Shown in pieces: positions 24,049-30,429 of a stretch of DNA of 34,202 bases. Origin of the DNA: a virus; the IMG/VR virus record IMGVR_UViG_3300020183_000258, positions 1 to 34,202 of that record; one strand, written 5' to 3'. Each line of letters starts with the position of its first letter. The first letter of the stretch is position 1. A program made the position numbers and the translations under genes. Below the pieces are notes generated by a model, which was not told the DNA's origin, did no database searches, and saw nothing but the letters and a program-made list of their open reading frames with translations.

Positions 24049-24791
24049 ATATCCTGGTGCTGCCGGATAGCCATGCCCGCCCGGGGGTCAACCCTCGGAG
24101 GTTTCGCTGGCTCCTCAAGTACCTGCAGGACAGCAACCCCGACATGCTGCTATGCCTGGGGGACTTGGCTGATATGCCCTCCTTGAGTAGCTACGATGGT
24201 AGTGCCCTTACGGGTAGCGCGCGGCGCAAGGCATCCTTCGATGGGCGCACCGTCTCTGCCGACATGACGGCGGCCAACACCGCCCTGCGCATCATCGGGG
24301 AGTGGAGGGGCAAGAAGGTCTTCCTCATGGGCAACCACGAGACCCGCATAGATAGGGCCCTGGACAACGTGCCCGAGTTGCGGGGTACCCTTAGCACCAC
24401 CAACCTTTTCCTCCATGGTTGGGAGGTGGTGCCCTTCCTTGAGGAGTACGAGGTGAAGGGGATGGCGGCCTCCCACTACTTCGTCACGGGGGTGATGGGC
24501 AAAAGTGTGGGCGGAGAGTACCCGGCGGCCACCCTCCTCAAGAAGCAGTATCGCTCATGCATCATGGGGCATAGCCACATTTGGGACGTGGCGGTGCGCA
24601 AGGGCAAGCACAAGATGCTGGGGCTGGTGGCCGGGTGCTACCTTGACCCGCTGCAGAAAGAGGTGTATGCTGGTCCCGCCCAAGATATGTGGACTTCTGG
24701 CCTCACTCTACTTAAGGGTGTATCGGGCGGGTTCCCCCATGACGGCTGGGAATTCATCAGCACCAAGAGGTTGGAGCAGGAATATGGCTAA
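24045..24791 (+). CDS. calcineurin-like metallophosphoesterase (248 aa)
   Basis: GTG 24045 overlaps the previous stop (GTGA). All standard metal motifs are present: D8-S-H10 (LPDSHARPG), G39D40LAD43, G96N97H98E, H144 in ASHYF, and G175H176S-H178 late in the sequence. Such enzymes hydrolyse phosphomonoesters, phosphodiesters or nucleotide derivatives with two metals. The family is common in phages; substrates are mostly unknown. Following two sugar-modifying genes, it could act on a phosphorylated glycan intermediate, but a DNA or nucleotide substrate is equally possible. The next gene starts inside its last codons. Confidence 0.8.
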   Translation: MNILVLPDSHARPGVNPRRFRWLLKYLQDSNPDMLLCLGDLADMPSLSSYDGSALTGSARRKASFDGRTVSADMTAANTALRIIGEWRGKKVFLMGNHETRIDRALDNVPELRGTLSTTNLFLHGWEVVPFLEEYEVKGMAASHYFVTGVMGKSVGGEYPAATLLKKQYRSCIMGHSHIWDVAVRKGKHKMLGLVAGCYLDPLQKEVYAGPAQDMWTSGLTLLKGVSGGFPHDGWEFISTKRLEQEYG

Positions 24792-25038
24792 GACCCCCGC
24801 GTGGCAGCGCAAGGAAGGCAAGTCGGAATCCGGCGGCCTCAATGCCAAGGGGAGGGCCTCCTACAACCGCGCCAACCCCGGCAAGCCCGGCCTCAAGGCA
24901 CCGCAGCCGGAGGGTGGACCCCGCCGGGATAGCTTCTGTGCCCGCATGAAGGGCATGAAGAAGAAGCTGACTTCCTCGAAGACTGCCAACGATCCCAACT
25001 CTCGTATCAACAAGTCCCTCCGTGCATGGAAGTGCTGA
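24784..25038 (+). CDS. small basic phage protein, DUF6321-like (84 aa)
   Basis: ATG 24784 overlaps the phosphoesterase by 8 bases. The product (MAKTPAWQRKEGKSESGGLN, then AKGRASYNRANPGKPGLKAP, ending SLRAWKC) has the 'AWxRxEGK..GGLNAKGRASYN' and 'RRDSFCARMKGM' patterns of a widespread uncharacterised phage family (I recall DUF6321). It is very basic. It opens a run of small basic proteins before the lysis genes. Function unknown. Confidence 0.7.
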   Translation: MAKTPAWQRKEGKSESGGLNAKGRASYNRANPGKPGLKAPQPEGGPRRDSFCARMKGMKKKLTSSKTANDPNSRINKSLRAWKC

Positions 25039-25039
25039 C

Positions 25040-25210
25040 ATGGCAAAATCAACCCCCAAGAATCCCAAGCTGTGGGCTGCCGCCAAGGCCGCCGCCAAAG
25101 CCAAGTTCGATGTTTACCCCAGCGCCTATGCCAATGCGTGGGCTGCCAAGGAGTACAAGAAGAAGGGCGGCAGTTGGGGAGGCGCGGACAACCGCGTGAA
25201 GAAGAAGTGA
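25040..25210 (+). CDS. small basic phage protein, 'YPSAYANA' type (56 aa)
   Basis: ATG 25040 (MAKSTPKNPKLWAAAKAAAK) is preferred over GTG 25022. The motif KFDVYPSAYANAWAAKEYKK followed by GGSWG is known from a phage family in which it is usually the N-terminal part, followed by a 'GLGKWFxEKW' part. Here that second part is a separate gene (25207). The stop overlaps the next start (GTGA). Likely a DNA- or virion-associated basic protein; role unknown. Confidence 0.65.
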   Translation: MAKSTPKNPKLWAAAKAAAKAKFDVYPSAYANAWAAKEYKKKGGSWGGADNRVKKK

Positions 25211-25440
25211 AGGGCGGACTCGGCAAATGGTTTGGCGAGAAGTGGATTGACGTAAAAACCGGCAAGGCCTGCGGGCGCAGTGGTGCGGAGAAGGGCAAGC
25301 GGGGCTATCCCGCATGTCGTCCCGCCGCTGCTGCAGCCAGGATGACCCCAGCGCAGAAGGCCACCATGGCCCGCAAGAAGACGGGGCCCCAAAGGAAGAG
25401 TTGGCCCGTTAGCCCCTCGGGAGCAAGGAAGGGAGAGTAA
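25207..25440 (+). CDS. small basic phage protein, 'GLGKWFGEKW' type, DUF5872-like (77 aa)
   Basis: GTG 25207 overlaps the previous stop. The product (GLGKWFGEKWIDVKTGKACG, then RSGAEKGKRGYPACRP, RMTPAQKATMARKKTGPQRKSW) matches the C-terminal half of DUF5872-like phage proteins, with two conserved cysteines (C22, C37). Together with the 56-aa gene it looks like one protein split in two. Strongly basic; no membrane segments. Confidence 0.65.
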   Translation: MKGGLGKWFGEKWIDVKTGKACGRSGAEKGKRGYPACRPAAAAARMTPAQKATMARKKTGPQRKSWPVSPSGARKGE

Positions 25441-25441
25441 C

Positions 25442-25618
25442 ATGGCGAAGAAGTGGATCCAGGAAGCGGTGAAGAAGCCGGGCGCTCTGCGCAAGGCGCT
25501 GGGTGCCAAGGAGGGCCAGCCCATCCCGGCTGCGAAGCTGGCCAAGGCTGCCAAGGCTCCGGGCAAGATGGGCCAGAGGGCTCGCCTCGCCCAGACCCTC
25601 AAGGGATTCAAGAAGTAA
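25442..25618 (+). CDS. small basic phage protein (58 aa)
   Basis: ATG 25442 follows GGGAGAGTAAC with an SD at proper distance. The product MAKKWIQEAVKKPGALRKAL, ending GKMGQRARLAQTLKGFKK, is a frequent uncharacterised phage miniprotein. It is highly basic and helical. It is coupled to the holin gene through TAATG. Confidence 0.7.
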   Translation: MAKKWIQEAVKKPGALRKALGAKEGQPIPAAKLAKAAKAPGKMGQRARLAQTLKGFKK

Positions 25619-26013
25619 TGTTGCCCATCGTTACTGCGCTGCTGCCCGTGGTGGGCGGCCTCCTCGACAAGCTGATCCCCGACAAGGCGGCGGCGGAGAA
25701 GGCCAAGCTGGAGATGCAGGTGCGCCTCATGGAGATGGCGCAGCAGGGTGACCTCGCCCAACTTGAGGTCAACAAGGCAGAGGCTGCCAGCGACGGCATC
25801 TTCAAGGGCGGGTGGCGGCCCTTCATCGGGTGGGTGTGTGGTGCCGGTCTGGCCTACCAGTTCCTGGCGCGGCCCATTCTCCCGTGGCTGCTGGGTGCCA
25901 TGGGTGTGCAGGTGCCTCCCATGCCGGGACTTGACGGTATGCTGTGGGAGTTAGTGTTTGCCATGCTGGGCATGGGCGGGCTGCGCAGTCTCGACAAACG
26001 TATGAAGTCCTGA
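25618..26013 (+). CDS. 3TM-type phage holin (131 aa)
   Basis: ATG 25618 overlaps the previous stop. The layout is a hydrophobic N-terminus (LPIVTALLPVVGGLL), a charged amphipathic helix with KAxLEMQVRLMEMAQQ (~30-55), and 'GGWRPFIGWVCGAGLAYQFL' with two further hydrophobic segments (~70-125). This fits the Holin_3TM family known from phages and gene-transfer agents. It would open the inner membrane for the endolysin encoded one base later. It ends with a basic tail (KRMKS). Confidence 0.75.
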   Translation: MLPIVTALLPVVGGLLDKLIPDKAAAEKAKLEMQVRLMEMAQQGDLAQLEVNKAEAASDGIFKGGWRPFIGWVCGAGLAYQFLARPILPWLLGAMGVQVPPMPGLDGMLWELVFAMLGMGGLRSLDKRMKS

Positions 26014-26014
26014 C

Positions 26015-26533
26015 ATGAGGGATAACTTCGGAGCCTGTCTTGCTGAGGTGCTGAAGCACGAGGGCGGGTGGAGCCAGCATCCCCGCGACCCAGGTGGGGC
26101 CACCATGCAGGGTATTACCTTAGCTACTTACAGCAAGTATCTGGGCAGGCAGGCCACGCCCGACGAGCTGCGCCGGATGCCCCAGCAGCACCGCGACACC
26201 ATCTACCGCCAGTTCTACTGGGACAAGGTGCGCGGGGATGATCTACCCCGTGGGGTGGATTTGTGCCTCTTCGACTATGCCGTGAATTCGGGGCCGGGCA
26301 GGGCTATCCGCGATGCACAGAAGGTCGTGGGTGCGGAGATCGATGGCATCCTGGGGCCCAAGACCTTGTGGGCCGTGCAGAAGGCGGATGCTGCCACGCT
26401 GGTGACGGAGGTGTGCAAGTCGCGCCTCTCGTTCCTACATACCCTGCCCACGTGGGATGTCTTTGGTGGGGGGTGGCAACGCCGCGTCAAGGAAGTCGAG
26501 GAGAAGGGGAGGGCGATGTGCGCTACATCCTAG
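26015..26533 (+). CDS. GH108-type N-acetylmuramidase endolysin (172 aa)
   Basis: The N-terminal catalytic signature is E16-G-G-W followed by DPGGATMQGIT (25-35), as in GH108 lysozymes; Glu16 is the likely acid. 'RQFYWDKVRGDDLPRGVDLCLFDYAVNSG' (~67-95) and the peptidoglycan-binding-like 'IDGILGPKTLWAV' (~108-120) complete the family pattern. It cuts MurNAc-GlcNAc bonds. There is no signal peptide, so release depends on the holin just upstream. The next gene overlaps its last codons. Confidence 0.8.
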   Translation: MRDNFGACLAEVLKHEGGWSQHPRDPGGATMQGITLATYSKYLGRQATPDELRRMPQQHRDTIYRQFYWDKVRGDDLPRGVDLCLFDYAVNSGPGRAIRDAQKVVGAEIDGILGPKTLWAVQKADAATLVTEVCKSRLSFLHTLPTWDVFGGGWQRRVKEVEEKGRAMCATS

Positions 26534-26769
26534 CTGCGCTGCTGGCGCTGGTACCCGGGGTGGCATGGGCAAATTGTGGGCCCGCAGACAAGGTTGCCCA
26601 GTACCTCCTTGACTATTTCGGGGAGAGGCCTCAGGTTACCTTCTCGGCACCGGAGATCATTTACACCCTCTATGTGGGCTCCAACGGGTGGACGCTGGTG
26701 GGAGTGAAGGGCGACGTTGCCTGCATCGTTACAGAAGGAAAGGCTTGGAAGTTCCATGGCACACTATAA
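26518..26769 (+). CDS. small exported protein (83 aa)
   Basis: GTG 26518 lies inside the endolysin gene end. The first 18 residues are a signal peptide (RYILAALLALVPG, then VAWA) with likely cleavage before NC. Two cysteines (C20 and the one in VACIV) could form a disulfide. No lipobox is seen, so it is not a clear Rz1-like spanin. It follows the lysis pair and may act in the periplasm during lysis or exclusion. Unknown family by name, though similar small secreted proteins are common in alphaproteobacterial phages. Confidence 0.55.
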   Translation: MRYILAALLALVPGVAWANCGPADKVAQYLLDYFGERPQVTFSAPEIIYTLYVGSNGWTLVGVKGDVACIVTEGKAWKFHGTL

Positions 26770-26938
26770 CGAGAGCTGGGACCTGCCCCCGCTGGTGGGT
26801 AGCTGCTACATGTATGGGCCGCAGGTGGGGACTTCCGAAGATAACTTGAGGGCCGCAGTGGAGGGATACCTGCGGGATCATCCCGAGATGGAGGAAGTCT
26901 TCCTTGAGGTGGCCCACGCCTTGGGCTGGACCTCGTGA
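26756..26938 (+). CDS. hypothetical small protein (60 aa)
   Basis: ATG 26756 overlaps the previous gene by 14 bases and has GGAA nearby upstream. The product (MAHYNESWDLPPLVGSCYMY ...) is acidic, with a C-terminal helix (AAVEGYLRDHPEMEEVFLEVAHALGW). The next gene's GTG overlaps its stop. No recognised motif. Confidence 0.5.
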   Translation: MAHYNESWDLPPLVGSCYMYGPQVGTSEDNLRAAVEGYLRDHPEMEEVFLEVAHALGWTS

Positions 26939-27189
26939 AAGAGGGTGACCTCTACTATTTGGAATGGGTTGATGCTGCTACCCTCGGTGGGCACGAGTGG
27001 CGGGAGAAGCGCGAGATCGATGCGCTGCAGACTCCCCACATCAAGACCGTGGGTTGGGTCCACAAGGTGACGGATACCAGCGTACTCATCGTGAGTACCA
27101 TGGACCTGCATGATACCAATGACCCCAGCTACTGGGGTGAAATGATGATACCCAAGGGATGCATCACCAAGAAGAGGAAGATGCGATGA
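26935..27189 (+). CDS. hypothetical phage protein (84 aa)
   Basis: GTG 26935 overlaps the previous stop. The product MKEGDLYYLEWVDAATLGGH, then HIKTVGWVHKVTDTSVLIVS, looks like a small beta-barrel with a GDxYYxxWxD start and an 'IPKGCI' strand. I know this as a recurrent phage miniprotein with a 'xTVGxVxxxxxxxLVLxS' core, but no function is known. Basic tail (KKRKMR). The next gene overlaps by 4 bases. Confidence 0.6.
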   Translation: MKEGDLYYLEWVDAATLGGHEWREKREIDALQTPHIKTVGWVHKVTDTSVLIVSTMDLHDTNDPSYWGEMMIPKGCITKKRKMR

Positions 27190-27317
27190 CCATCACGCGC
27201 GCCCAGATCTCGCAGCAGGTGTCGAAGCCCCCCATGAAGAAGAAGATGGCGCAGGGCAAGCCCAAGGATATCAGCAAGCTGGCCAAGAAGATGCTCAAGG
27301 AAATCAAGCGTGGATAA
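27186..27317 (+). CDS. hypothetical very basic small protein (43 aa)
   Basis: ATG 27186 overlaps the previous stop. The product (MTITRAQISQQVSKPPMKKK ... LAKKMLKEIKRG) is Lys-rich with no acidic clusters. The pattern 'ITRAQI..Q..KPPKKK' resembles small phage proteins near structural or lysis genes. The next gene's GTG overlaps its end by 8 bases. Confidence 0.55.
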   Translation: MTITRAQISQQVSKPPMKKKMAQGKPKDISKLAKKMLKEIKRG

Positions 27318-27552
27318 CGTCTTCAACTTCCCCGACATGAAGGTCAAGGTGAGCGACGAAGAGATCACCAAGGAACTCCTCACGGTGCTTGAGGGGATGC
27401 GCAAGTGCGTGGAAGAGGGAGATGCCGAGTGCATCCTGGTGGTGGGCTTCACCCGCAAGGACGCAATCTTCGGTGCCTTCGGAGGCATGATGAATCCCAT
27501 TGCCATGGCAGGCCTGCTTGAACGAGTCAAGCTCCAGCTACTCACGACCTAA
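27310..27552 (+). CDS. hypothetical phage protein (80 aa)
   Basis: GTG 27310. The product is acidic with a central 'CILVVGFTRKDAIFGAFGGMMN' region containing a Gly-rich turn. No catalytic motif is recognised. It is in the overlapped series of small genes at the end of the rightward block. Confidence 0.5.
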   Translation: MDNVFNFPDMKVKVSDEEITKELLTVLEGMRKCVEEGDAECILVVGFTRKDAIFGAFGGMMNPIAMAGLLERVKLQLLTT

Positions 27553-27847
27553 GTACAAGGGCTACTACGAAACCACGTACAAGGGCATCAATGGCGTACC
27601 CCGTGGGTTCACTGCCCATGAGTACATGCGCATATGCAACTGCCTGCCCAAGTTGGGAGTGCTGCGGCGCAACTGGTTGAGTACCATGCTGCGCAGGAAC
27701 ATAGGCTTCCAGGACTTCACGTATCTGGTGAACTACCTGCAACGAGATGGCAGGCTCAAGGGATATGAGGCGCTTCCGGCACCCAAGGTCACGAAGAGGA
27801 AACGCAGGCTCAAGCCTTCAGGGCCCGGGTGTCCACGATCTCCTTGA
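27518..27847 (+). CDS. hypothetical basic protein at the end of the rightward block (109 aa, start uncertain)
   Basis: The frame has no ATG at its beginning; TTG 27500 or TTG 27518 are candidates. Coding looks real because of the tyrosine-rich, basic sequence 'RPKYKGYYETTYKGINGV' and 'EYMRICNCLPKLGVLRRNW'. The C-terminus is Lys/Arg/Pro-rich. It overlaps the previous gene by 35 bases and overlaps the leftward gene at its end (27810-27847). A nucleic-acid-binding role is possible from the charge; nothing else is seen. Confidence 0.4.
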   Translation: MNESSSSYSRPKYKGYYETTYKGINGVPRGFTAHEYMRICNCLPKLGVLRRNWLSTMLRRNIGFQDFTYLVNYLQRDGRLKGYEALPAPKVTKRKRRLKPSGPGCPRSP

Positions 27848-28049
27848 TGCGGGAAAGCTGGGAGATCAGCTCGGTGCGCTCGAATCCTTGGTACTGGAGG
27901 TCGAGGAGTTCCTCCAGGAGGGCATCGATAGGGACGATGAGTGATGTGCCCTCGTGGGGCCCGGTGTCGCACTCGATGTGCACGGCCCCGTCCCACAGAC
28001 AGATGCTCATGTTGAGGGTGAGGTTGACCCGTATGGGGTTCATCTCCAT
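27810..28049 (-). CDS. hypothetical small protein (79 aa)
   Basis: ATG at 28049 is preferred because GGAGAG lies about five bases upstream. The product (MEMNPIRVNLTLNMSICLWD ... VPIDALLEELLDLQYQ) is acidic and helical at the C-terminus. No recognised family. It is the last gene of the leftward block and overlaps both the nuclease gene (10 bases) and the rightward gene (tail to tail). Confidence 0.55.
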   Translation of the reverse strand: MEMNPIRVNLTLNMSICLWDGAVHIECDTGPHEGTSLIVPIDALLEELLDLQYQGFERTELISQLSRIKEIVDTRALKA

Positions 28050-28468
28050 TGGATCTCTCCGTATTCGCCTGGCTTGAGGGTGCGGATTTCCCAAGGGTCG
28101 AGAGCGTAGGGCTCGCCGCCGTCGAGGTTCTTGTAGATCTGGCAGAAGCTGATGGGCCGCCCAGCGAAAACGCGGGAGAGGGCAGCGCCATAGACTTCGC
28201 GCAGCTTCTTTTCCACGTTGCGCTTGCGGGTGAGCTTAACCTCCACCACCACGATGGGACCCTGCCGTGGGATGACGATGATGTCAGGCTGGCACACCGC
28301 CTTGTCCCAGTAGATCCACTGCCCATGGATGATGAAGTCGTGGAGGCTGCCCTGCTCCGCCATGTAGCGCACCACCTTCTTCTCGTAGAGGATGCCCTTG
28401 CGCTGGATACGTGAGGGCTTGTCCTTCGAGAGGAAGCTGGGCCTATGCCCGAGAGTTGGCGAGGACAT
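28040..28468 (-). CDS. PD-(D/E)XK nuclease domain protein (142 aa)
   Basis: ATG at 28468 (MSSPTLGHRP) has GGGAG eight bases before. The core shows the fold signature: E29 in 'GILYEKKVVRYM', D62 in 'CQPDIIVIPRQG', and E76-V-K78 in 'PIVVVEVKLT', followed by a helix with 'KLREVYGAAL'. This is the metal-dependent nuclease fold of RecB-like, Holliday-junction and restriction-type enzymes. With Sak4-like and polymerase genes nearby, a DNA repair or recombination role is likely. The exact substrate (branched, single- or double-stranded DNA) cannot be told. Confidence 0.7.
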   Translation of the reverse strand: MSSPTLGHRPSFLSKDKPSRIQRKGILYEKKVVRYMAEQGSLHDFIIHGQWIYWDKAVCQPDIIVIPRQGPIVVVEVKLTRKRNVEKKLREVYGAALSRVFAGRPISFCQIYKNLDGGEPYALDPWEIRTLKPGEYGEIQWR

Positions 28469-28769
28469 CGAGGACGGCTCCCACGATCTCCACGGGGTTG
28501 CCCTCCTTGTCGCGCAGGGCTGCATCGCGCATGGTTTCGAGGGGCACTCCGTGCTGCAGGGCGAGGGAGACGAGGGTGGCGGCAGTGCAGCAGATGGCGT
28601 AGAGGTCGGTACCGGCGCGGGGTCCCGAGATGAAGACCTCCCACACCTTTCCTTGGAGGGTGGAGTAGCTCAGGTGGTAGCGTTCCCCGTTGAAGTAGAG
28701 ATCCTCGATGGTGCTCTCACGTCGATTGGGGAGGCGGAAACGAGAAACTGAGATTGCTTCGCAGGACAT
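28443..28769 (-). CDS. TSCPD-domain protein, ribonucleotide reductase-related (108 aa)
   Basis: The product has the TSCPD-type pattern found at the C-termini of vitamin B12-dependent ribonucleotide reductases and as small stand-alone proteins: 'RFRLPNRR' near the start, 'GKVWEVFISGPRAGTD' (~40-55), 'AATLVSLALQHGVPLETMRDA' (~63-83) and 'GNPVEIVGAVLDVL' (~91-104). Stand-alone copies are frequent in phages of alphaproteobacteria. A role in nucleotide metabolism is suspected but not proven. It overlaps the nuclease gene by 26 bases and the 58-aa gene upstream by 53. Confidence 0.65.
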   Translation of the reverse strand: MSCEAISVSRFRLPNRRESTIEDLYFNGERYHLSYSTLQGKVWEVFISGPRAGTDLYAICCTAATLVSLALQHGVPLETMRDAALRDKEGNPVEIVGAVLDVLANSRA

Positions 28770-28893
28770 AGACGGATCCTTCCTTCTCGACTCGGATGTC
28801 GATCTCGATGTCTTTCTTGCGCCAGTAGGCGCGGATGCGGTTGGCTAGTAGCAGACTGTAGTGGCGCGAGTCAAGGTAGTCAGGCGAGTCCAT
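28717..28893 (-). CDS. small hypothetical protein between polymerase and TSCPD gene (58 aa)
   Basis: Reading leftward from ATG at 28893 gives MDSPDYLDSRHYSLLLANRI, then RAYWRKKDIEIDIRVEKEG and VYVLRSNL. The 'LAxRIxxYW++' and 'VRSNL' pattern resembles small proteins next to TSCPD genes in bacteria and phages (from memory). The start overlaps the polymerase stop region by 14 bases and the gene overlaps the TSCPD gene by 53 bases. It is short but fits the only gap between them. Confidence 0.6.
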   Translation of the reverse strand: MDSPDYLDSRHYSLLLANRIRAYWRKKDIEIDIRVEKEGSVYVLRSNLSFSFPPPQST

Positions 28894-30268
28894 CTGGGTT
28901 GTCCTTCTTCTTCTTGCCCCAGTTCATCCCGACCTGGGACTCCCACGGGATAAGCATGGTGCGGGTCTTGCCCCAAATATCCCGCACTTCCAAGGTACGT
29001 GTCAAGCATTTAATTATCTCTGGTACAAGAATATCCTTGCGCTCGATGGGTACCTGGCAGAAGGAAGCATCATGGATGTTGTTTAGTATCTGGACTTCGG
29101 GCAGGGTGTTGCGAATGGCGAGCAGGCCGTTGGAGGTCATGTCCCCCACGGTACTCTGGGGGGTGAAGGCGATGGCGGCTCGCACGGTGGCGTCGTCATG
29201 AGGGTTGCCCCAGAAGTTTCGGACTCTGCCGAAGGGGGTGGTGAGTTTGCGCACGGTCTGGAGTTGCTGGGCTACCCACACCTGCCACTTGCGCAGGTTG
29301 GGAAATGCGCGGAAGTACTTGGACTGGAAGTCCTCGATGATGGGCAGGTCTACCTTGAGGACGCGAGCAATGGTATGAGCTGATCCACCATAGTTGCTGC
29401 CATGAGCTGCTCGCTTTGCGATATCGCGAAAGGACATTTCTCGATAGTACTTGCGATCCGCCAGGTCGCGCTTAGGTTCAAAGCCGAAGACCATGGAGGC
29501 CACCATGGTGTGGACATCACCGGATTCGATTGCCTGTATGTACTTGTCATCACCGGCCAGGTATGCAACAACTCGGGCTTCAGCACCTTGTTGATCGCAG
29601 TTGACGAAGATGTAGCCAGGATCCGGTATGAATATGCGACGGATGTAGTCATCGATGTTTTGAAGATTAGATCCCCAACCAAATGGATGGCTACTACTGC
29701 TCCAGCGCCCGGTATCCGTGCCGCCAATATTGAAGCTAGCATGCCATCGTGCGTCAGGGGAAAGGTCCTTGGTGAGGGTATCAATGGTCTTCTCCAGGTC
29801 CCGCATGGCAAGCAGGCAGGCAGTGATGGGGATGGCGCGCACGTAGTCACGTTGCAGGCGCTCAAGGGTATCGCGGTCGGTGGAGATCTTCTTCTCGCCC
29901 TTCTTCGATACGTAGACCTCGGGCAGCATGAGGTCCTTGTAGAGCAGGGTCTTGAGCTGCATGGGGCTGCGCGGGTTGACCTTGCGCCCGAAGACTCCGG
30001 TGCAGATGGAATTGAAGACGTGGCACGTTCGGTCCCGTTGCTCGCGAAGATGGAGGACCATCTCGTCGCGCCGCTGCATGTCGATGCGGATGCCGCGCCG
30101 CATCATGTCAAGGACGAGGGGCAGGAGGCTGCGCTCGAACTCGTAGGTGGAACTGCGCGGAATGCAGGAGGCGATCTCTTGGGTGAGCATGCCATCCAGC
30201 CCGTTGTACACGAGGTACTGGAGGGGGAAATCCATCTCGGGCAGGGCATCGCTGTAGAGGGTCTTCAT
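28880..30268 (-). CDS. family A DNA polymerase, polymerase subunit lacking most of the exonuclease (462 aa)
   Basis: The N-terminal 30 residues (YLVYNGLDGMLTQEI) match only the last exonuclease motif (Exo III, Y21-xxx-D25). The polymerase domain is complete: 'TDTGRWSSSS...NLQNI' (184-205), motif A with D225 and E230 (VNCDQQGAEARVVAYLAGD), motif B R281-xxx-K285-xxx-H289-G-xx-Y293-G, and motif C with H399-D400-A. It copies the phage genome. Exo I and Exo II lie in the separate protein at 30718-31689, so the polymerase looks split inside the exonuclease domain. Unusual residues: His289 where E. coli has Phe762, and Ala after the motif C Asp. ATG overlaps the previous stop. Confidence 0.85.
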   Translation of the reverse strand: MKTLYSDALPEMDFPLQYLVYNGLDGMLTQEIASCIPRSSTYEFERSLLPLVLDMMRRGIRIDMQRRDEMVLHLREQRDRTCHVFNSICTGVFGRKVNPRSPMQLKTLLYKDLMLPEVYVSKKGEKKISTDRDTLERLQRDYVRAIPITACLLAMRDLEKTIDTLTKDLSPDARWHASFNIGGTDTGRWSSSSHPFGWGSNLQNIDDYIRRIFIPDPGYIFVNCDQQGAEARVVAYLAGDDKYIQAIESGDVHTMVASMVFGFEPKRDLADRKYYREMSFRDIAKRAAHGSNYGGSAHTIARVLKVDLPIIEDFQSKYFRAFPNLRKWQVWVAQQLQTVRKLTTPFGRVRNFWGNPHDDATVRAAIAFTPQSTVGDMTSNGLLAIRNTLPEVQILNNIHDASFCQVPIERKDILVPEIIKCLTRTLEVRDIWGKTRTMLIPWESQVGMNWGKKKKDNPDGLA

Positions 30269-30429
30269 CTGATGTCTCGTTCCATGGCGAGCACGAGGGT
30301 GAGCATGAGGTGGTAGGCTTGGGGGAGGGGCAGGATGATGCGCCGGAGGGATCCCTGCTCCACGACGTTGAGGACTATGCCGTCTCTGGTGCGAGTTGCA
30401 TAGGCCAGGGTGGGTTCCTGGTAGTTCAT
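30265..30429 (-). CDS. small hypothetical protein inserted in the polymerase locus (54 aa)
   Basis: ATG at 30429 overlaps the previous stop, and its own stop overlaps the polymerase ATG at 30268 (ATGA at both ends). The product (MNYQEPTLAYATRTRDGIVL ... LMLTLVLAMERDIR) has a beta N-terminal half and a C-terminal helix. No recognised family. Tight coupling on both sides suggests translation is linked to that of the polymerase. Confidence 0.55.
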   Translation of the reverse strand: MNYQEPTLAYATRTRDGIVLNVVEQGSLRRIILPLPQAYHLMLTLVLAMERDIR

